From the NCBI RefSeq assembly GCF_947507565.1, contig NC_089180.1:1178001-1242000 (forward strand): a stretch of 64,000 nucleotides of DNA. Reading direction: 5' to 3'. Shown here piece after piece: positions 58,067-64,000 of this stretch. Both the position numbers and the translations under genes were made by a program. The notes beneath the pieces are model-generated. The model was given only the letters and a program-made list of their open reading frames with translations, was not told where the DNA came from and did no database searches. Source of the stretch: Oscarella lobularis. Lineage: Eukaryota; Porifera; Homoscleromorpha; Homosclerophorida; Oscarellidae. Numbering within the stretch: position 1 is the first letter of the stretch; every line of letters starts with the position of its first letter.

Positions 58067-59270
58067 ATGGAAATCAATATAATAATGTTATTTATATTAT
58101 TAGAAATGCAATCGACTCGGCGGCAGCAGAAGAAATATTTCTTCTCTGTTTCCAATGGCGACGATGAAAGAAAAATATTCACGGGGCACAAGTTTCCTAA
58201 CGAAGGCTGCATCTACGTTGATAAAACGCCTTTGATCAAACGTCTCGTCAAAATGACCAACCCTTACAGTGGAGTCTTTGTGAATCGACCTCGTCGCTTT
58301 GGAAAGAGTCTTCTTGTGCACCTTGGAGGAATATTTCAAACGAAACAAGGAAGCGTTTAAAGGAACGGCAATTTACAATGATCCGGAAGTGAAGTGGGAC
58401 AAATGGCCCGTTATCACGTTAGATATGAGTAAAGTTGGTGGGACTACGTTTGAGGAGGTCAAGTTATCTTTAGTCAAATTGGTGAGAATCCTTTGAACGT
58501 TGCAATGCATGCTAATAGGTAACGGTTTTTTTATTTAGCTGCGAAAAGTTGCTCAGCGTAAGGGAGTTGAGATTTCTACTCCCGGATTACCGGACGATTC
58601 TATTTCAATGATCCGCAGATTATTTGAGGAAACCTATGCTAAGGAAGGAAAGGAGCGTGTCGTTCTCATTGATGAGTATGATTCACCAATTGTCGCCAAT
58701 TGGTCGCAGATGAAGTGGAGTTGGCAACAGCGTGCCAAAAATTACTGTCAGGCTTCTACAGACAGTTGAAAGCGTCCTCTCCTATCATCCGGTTCCGCTT
58801 TTTGACCGGAATCTCGTACTGGCCAAAAACGAGTATTCATTCTGGCTTGAATGACGTCAGAGATATTGACGATTACCCTGATCTTGGCGCCATTCTTGGA
58901 TTCACTCGAGAAGAAGTGACATCGACGTATTCTCCTGAAATTAAGGTTATTGCCAAAGAGCTGAAGATGAAGGAGGGGGAGTTGATGGATGAAATCACGC
59001 GATATTACGATGGATACAATTGAGGTGATGATAATCTCCCTGCCACTCAAGTCTATCATCCACATTCAGTCAACCAGTTTTTGACTTGGAAAAAATTTAG
59101 CTCTCGTTACTCGACGGGTTGGCCTACGCTAATGTGTTGTGTTGTCGATTCTGTTGATTTCGTTTGTTTCTCTGAATTACTGAGCGGAGAAGTGCCGAGC
59201 AGATTAGACACGCCCCCCGACAGTCTTTTATCTTTGCAGAAGCCCACTTATAGCAAAATGGTTAATTAGG
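58067..59270 (+). pseudogene. AAA-ATPase-like / PD-(D/E)XK family gene, broken (fossil)
   Basis: Recognisable parts in order: YVDKTPLIKRLVKM, NRPRRFGKSLL (the P-loop variant of the AAA-ATPase-like family), WPVITLDMSKVGGTTFEEV, RVVLIDEYDSPIV (Walker B), then FRFLTGISYWPKTSIHSGLN and ITRYYDGYN. This order is typical of the AAA-ATPase-like domain that precedes a PD-(D/E)XK nuclease domain in bacteria and in some eukaryotic effector and mobile-gene families. The nuclease part is not seen. The gene looks broken, with a few breaks, and appears old. It sits between the NTPase and the intact kinase, inside the Crinkler-type island. Confidence 0.7.
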
Positions 59271-59279
59271 TCAATTACA

Positions 59280-60180
59280 CGTGTACTGTACCCCCCGAGG
59301 TAGGGAGTCTAATACATACGGGCCTCTCCACCAACGAGCGCGGACTCTCGTAGACTAGCCGGCCCTCGTAGCCGCCCGTTTCTCGTCCTCGTGAACGCGT
59401 CAAAGTCGTCTCGGTGAGTTTTTTGGGGAATCGTAACTGCCACCGCGTTCACAGCAGGGCGGGCTCCCGGGATTTCGTCCGCGAGCTAGATCTCCTCTCC
59501 CGGCCGGGCACCCTTTCTTCTCTCGCGTCTTCTTTTCTCTTCCCGCAGGCTTCCTGCTTCTTTTCGCGGCTTCCTTTCTATTTTCGTGGTCTCTTAAGTT
59601 CTCTCGCGAGCAGCAGTTCCTCGTTTCTCTTCCCCTATCCGTCTGTCTACAATGACGTCACAAGCATGTGACCGCCATTTTAAATGAGCTCTCCTGCCTC
59701 GAATCTTTAGTTTCGCTTCTTCGACAGTAGCTCGAAAGCTTCTGTAGATGTTGCTAGACTAGGTTATCGAGCGCTTAAAGCGCAACTTAGCTCTTAGGAG
59801 GCTAAACGAAGGTGGGCGTTCCTTTCATACTCGCATAATTAGCCCTTTCTCACCCAAAACAGAAGCTATTGTTTTTCGTGTTATGACGTAATAAATTCGC
59901 TTCGTTTTCGCTTGAGATGCGAAAATGAATTTTTTGCTCATTGATTTCTCTGAAAAATGACAAAATATTGTGATGTTGGCCTAATTTTAAACGGGGGATT
60001 TGTTTATAAGGATACCAACTAGCTCAGAAAGAGATTTAGAGACTCTTTCTAAGAACGCTTGTCCTTCTTTGCGTGGGCGAGGTGACAAAGTGTCCCGTAT
60101 TGTAGACAGACGGATCTCGGGGTCTTTTTTTCAAGCTCCCGCAAACTGAAATAACCGCAAACCCTTCACCGATTTAACCG
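59280..60180. other. No gene recognised
   Basis: A pyrimidine-rich stretch (about 59500-59660) and A/T-rich spacer. Likely the upstream region of the kinase gene at 60236. Confidence 0.4.
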
Positions 60181-60235
60181 AACGTCAACATGCGTCAAAA
60201 GCTCCGTTTCCCTAAAACACTATATTATAGGAAAA

Positions 60236-62231
60236 ATGGAAAAAATGGAAGAATTACTGAAAGAAATCGAAAGATTAAAAAAAGAAAACGAAAAAGTCGA
60301 AAGATTAGAAAAGGAAAACAAAAAAGTCGAAAGATTAGAAAAAGAAAACGAAAAATTGAAGAAAAGAATGGACGTAGTGGAATTGGAAAAGGCAGTTGCA
60401 GAGGTGACAGAGCAACTTCGAGATGTGGATCTGTCCCAGACAAGTGAGTATTGTCTTATTGGAAAGTTTTATTAGTAGCGCGTCTTGTTTTCTAGGTGCC
60501 TCAGTACTGACTGTATCAGGTATAGAATGTTGTGATTGTGCATGCCGCGCATAACCTTCTGTACAGAAGCGACAGATATGGCAAGAGTTATTCATCACTA
60601 TGAAAGTAATTTGGCGCAATTCAATGAATTAAAGCGTAAATTAGGTTATCATTTTTCATTCCTATTTTATCACCGTTTGAGTAACTCGTTACTTAGCTGC
60701 AGAAGTCCTGACTGAAATCGAGCAGCAAACATTGCGTGAATTGACCGACACTCTGAATTCAGGAAGTAATGTACCTGATATTGGGCCGATTTTGTAAACA
60801 AACTTTGACATTTCTATAGAAAAGAAGTACTATAAAATGCTTTCAAAAGTGAGCTGGTGTTTGTTTTTTGGCCTTCTATTGTATTTTTTGTCTGTAGTCG
60901 AAGTGTCCTTCGACTATAGCAACTGACCAGTTTGCTCGAGCCAGGTTTGCTGGAACAGAAATGCGAATTCCTGCATCTCTCTTCTGCGACGTCTTCAAAA
61001 CGTATACGCCTCCAGAGATATCGGCCAGAGAAGAAGTTGACGATTCATTTTCGCGTAAATTTCAAAGGCTCCTATTTTACTCAATCTGTCAAAAGGACAA
61101 AGTGAAGGAACTGAAAGAAGAGGCGAAACTTAATCGATCAATTGCGGAGCTTCTCAAATCTGCCGGCATTCCACTAAGCCGTCAGGGTGCCGTGCTATCT
61201 TACTCTACTGATGGTGTTGTCCAGTTCTTTGAAGAGAGCATCAAAGATTGGCTTTTTGATGCATTTCTGGAGTGCAAAATAGCCGTTGGCCGTGGTGATC
61301 CTCGTCTTCAAGGAGTGGCTTATGTGAAGTATGCAGGTGATCCGATTGTTGCGCAGGTAATTTATGATCAATGAGTGAGAGTAAATTTACCGTCTGCGTC
61401 TCTCTGTAGGGTAATGTCTGGTTATTACCTCCTTCTCTCCTCTTGGCATGGCGCGAGTTTGAGGTTGATATTTATGGGACAGTTGTTCTTCAACCCCAGC
61501 ATAGAAAGAAGAAAGGCGAAGTTGGAGTTGCATGTTCGCACTTGGCACACTTCTCGCTAACGAATGCAGAAGTAGCGAAAGCCATGGTTTGTTGGCTAAA
61601 GGGAATGCTTGAGAAACTTGAACAAAAACGCCTGGAACCGGCTCGTCAGAAGTTTCCTCTCATTGCTGAATACGAAGACGACGACGGACGAAAGTTTCCG
61701 CTTACCTTCACGGAGCACATTCGTGACAACGTCTTCAGCGCTACTGCAACTACTGGTTCTGTAGAAGAAGGCCGTATTGTCAAATTCGTTGGTCGCTACG
61801 GAAAGGAAGTGCATAAGCTTTGCGCTGATAATAACTTTGCTCCTGCTCTCTACTCCTGTCAGTTTCTTCCTGAACATTCGGTTTGGATGCTAGTCATGGC
61901 CAAGGACGACGGCTTCCGTACCCTCAAAAGTGCCCTTGATGATCAAACAGTGCACAAGCCGGCTGCAGTAAAAGAAAATCTAAAGAATGCCCTCGAGTGC
62001 ATTCACAGCAACGCATATGTTCATGGTGACTTTCGATCTCCCAACATACTAGTTAACAACGATGGCGAGGTGAAGATCATTGACTTTGATTGGTCAGGAA
62101 AAGAAGCCTCAGTTTACTATCCTGTACCTCTCAACGACGGAATCGATTGGCCAAAAGGAGCAGCGTTTGATCAGCGCATACGTAAGGAGCACGATTGCTT
62201 CTTCCTGGAGAAGCACTTGTCTCAGCTATGA
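60236..62231 (+). CDS. Coiled coil - Crinkler-type kinase, seven exons, intact
   Basis: Exons 60236-60443, 60496-60519, 60567-60644, 60697-60765, 60820-60848, 60898-61356 and 61410-62231 join in one frame with no break. Two are micro-exons of 24 and 29 nt. Exon 1 is a coiled coil (MEELLKEIERLKKENEKVER); exons 3-5 are further short helices. Exon 6 carries the start of the effector region (PASLFCDVFKTYTPPEISAR). Exon 7 carries the kinase: NAYVHGDFRSPNILVNNDG, then VKIIDFDWSGKEASVYYP, then DGIDWPKGA. HGDxRxxNI and IDFDWxGK are the Crinkler-type kinase signature, with catalytic Asp and metal-binding Asp both present. The family acts as host-targeting or inter-organism effectors in oomycetes and fungi; a role here is unknown. 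It shares layout, but no Ig domain, with the gene at 50737. Confidence 0.85.
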
Positions 62232-62799
62232 ATGTCAATTGCTCTGCTATTATACTGTCTACTTATCATTTTAGACTTGTGTTGTAGCGCTCGTGAGCGT
62301 ACTCTACTCTATTGTCTCAAACATTTTCGCGTCTAAACCGTAGAAATACAGTACTACTAAGCAAGTAGACTTATAGGTCCTTTGCTGTCGACTACTCACC
62401 CTGCCAAATCATGAGACAAAAATTGCCCTGATAAGGATGGAGTTTCTGAGTGCAGAAAATTATTTTAGCCGAAGAACAGTTTGTGCCTAAAAATTGTGGA
62501 TTTCTTTCAAGCGAATACAAAAAGGCAATATTTAATTAGAATCTATAATTAATTTATTTGCCTTCAAATAAATTTTAAATACAGTCAGCTTCCTTCTCCC
62601 AGGAAGGCGGCAGAAAAGATACAAACTTCCCCCTCTGGCTCCTGCAAACATGTCACAAAGTCTCACCAAAATGTCAAAGGAATCATATCACGTGGACATC
62701 TATGGACCATAAGTATAGGAATCCATTTCTAAATCTAGCTTTAGTAGTGGCTGGTGTCACGTGAGGCGTGTGACGTCACCTGCATAAGCTCCATTCAAG
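62232..62799. other. Intergenic, upstream of the second NTPase copy
   Basis: A/T-rich 3' flank of the kinase gene. From about 62770 the sequence (TGACGTCACCTG, then AAGATGGCGGAGCAACCAAG) matches the DNA just before the first NTPase, so the duplication includes a little of the promoter side, with TGACGTCA, a CRE-like site. Confidence 0.55.
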
Positions 62800-64000
62800 A
62801 TGGCGGAGCAACCAAGTGGTCCCGATCCGAACAATGAAGGCCGGAAGCCCAAGCAAGGACGATACGAGGCGAGAAACGAATGACTCTATATTGTTGACAA
62901 GGAACAAATGCGTATCTATTTAGAACTCCCTTATGCCCGGCATTATGACTGGAGTAGGACGGTGCGCAGGCTCGTCGATGGCCATTCTCGTCCTGGGTCT
63001 GGCTGTATTTGTCTATTCCACATTTGATTTCCCGCCGCGGCCGCAGAGCTGGCGTCTAGCTTCGTCTATTGCAAACGGAGGAATTTATCCCGACTTGCCG
63101 TTAAAAGAAAGAAAGCCCGTCATTAATTGTGCTGCAGAAGCTCAGAAATTTCTGTTTCATGTCGTCGAAGAAGGAGTATACACTGTTTTGGTAGGACCTC
63201 ACGGTTGCGGAAAAACAAGCCTGCTCTTGGAAATTGTTCGAAATCAATCAGGTATTGTCTACGTAGAATACGAACCAGGCCGTCTGTTTGACAACCTGCG
63301 GCGTGCCTTTGATCTCCGTCTTCCATCTGAAATGCTGCCAATAGGCTTTTCGTATATTCCTCTTCTCCGTCACCATTTGTCATACATCAACTGGGAACTT
63401 GGAAATGACGTAGATGACGCTTCACGTTTACTGATGGATGTAATTCTACCACAAGCGTCTTCTTACGATGCAAAAGCAGGACGACCTTTTGTTCTCATTA
63501 TAGACGATATTAACAAAATGCTAAATCGGGTTGAAAAGGGGGAAAACGCGCTCCACAAACTGCAGGCAGCCCTAAAGAAAATAGCAGACAAACTTTATAT
63601 GCACGTGGTGCTGGTAGACTCTGCAGGTGAGGTGGTTTCACACTTAAGACAGAAAAGTGCAGCGTCAAGAATGCAAGTTATAGAAGTTGGGGATGTTGAC
63701 AGGGAGAATTCTATCTACTTGCTGTCATATCGAATCTCGAAGACGAATACGAGCCTATCTGCGTCTGACGTATATGAGGTCATCACTGGAGGGCGACTCA
63801 CTGTTGTTGATATGGACAGCAGTTAAGTGCATCGAAAGAGAACATGTGTCAACGATTCAAGCGGTCATGGATTGCGTTTCTGAGGAAATACCTGTCCGGC
63901 CAAACCTTAAAATATGCGGACTTGCCTACTACAACGAATCTTCTCTTAGTTGGATGGTAGTGAGGGACTTACTCGAAGGAGACGAGCTTATCGACACTTT
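62800..64000 (+). pseudogene. Second copy of the P-loop NTPase, broken (fossil), cut by window end
   Basis: From 62800 to the window edge the DNA matches 55233-56420 with only scattered differences, including the membrane helix, Walker A (GPHGCGKTSL) and Walker B (FVLIIDDINK). It arose by a recent local duplication. It appears broken, with about two breaks within the part seen, and its 3' end lies outside the window. Orientation is the same as the first copy, with the kinase gene between them. Confidence 0.8.

Overview
The window is animal nuclear DNA, most likely from a sponge; a homoscleromorph-like species is my guess. Three things point there: very short introns (mostly 45-60 nt), animal-only genes (beta-catenin, a collagen with a TNF-like head, an Ig/ZU5 receptor, a kelch/EGF receptor kinase), and Crinkler-type kinases. 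Family calls come from remembered protein signatures; no search was run.

Layout. 1-11.0 kb: three partial copies of a gene-like, non-coding repeat unit. One copy carries a 1.39 kb Helentron-like insertion whose empty site survives in another copy. An SRP68 5' piece joined to an SMC5 middle piece lies between copies. 11.3-27.0 kb: a dense mosaic of incomplete host genes: VPS16 5' joined to ZFYVE26 3', beta-catenin 5', a YME1L-type protease 5' half, arylsulfatase 5' joined to sulfite oxidase 3', PRADC1, a receptor tyrosine kinase piece, DCAF17 5', and an EGF-domain piece. Several junctions lie inside introns, and two would splice in frame. 27.3-28.4 kb: a tandem array of about seven exon+intron units (162 bp period). 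28.9-33.6 kb: a tandem duplication of a collagen-TNF gene, one copy whole-looking and one internally deleted. 33.6-37.3 kb: repeats and unassigned DNA. 37.3-41.4 kb: a GGT fragment, a decayed 5' end, and an intronless kelch-EGF-TM-TKL kinase receptor. 42.7-45.6 kb: an Ig-TM-ZU5-UPA receptor on the minus strand. 46.2-47.2 kb: a satellite of about 115 bp rich in CACGTG.

50.7-64.0 kb is the most striking part. It is an island of Crinkler (CRN/CR-type) domains: a minus-strand gene joining a coiled coil, an Ig domain and a CRN-type kinase; a membrane-anchored P-loop NTPase; a broken AAA-ATPase-like/PD-(D/E)XK gene; a plus-strand seven-exon coiled-coil plus CRN-type kinase gene that reads through without a break; and a second, near-identical NTPase copy running off the window. 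Coiled-coil headers, NTPases and kinase or nuclease effectors occur together in CR-type conflict and effector systems of other eukaryotes. Here they sit side by side in an animal genome, and one kinase carries an Ig domain.

Many host gene pieces show single-base frame changes. Some fall in homopolymers and may be assembly errors; in-frame stops in SMC5 and ZFYVE26 argue for real decay of at least those two.
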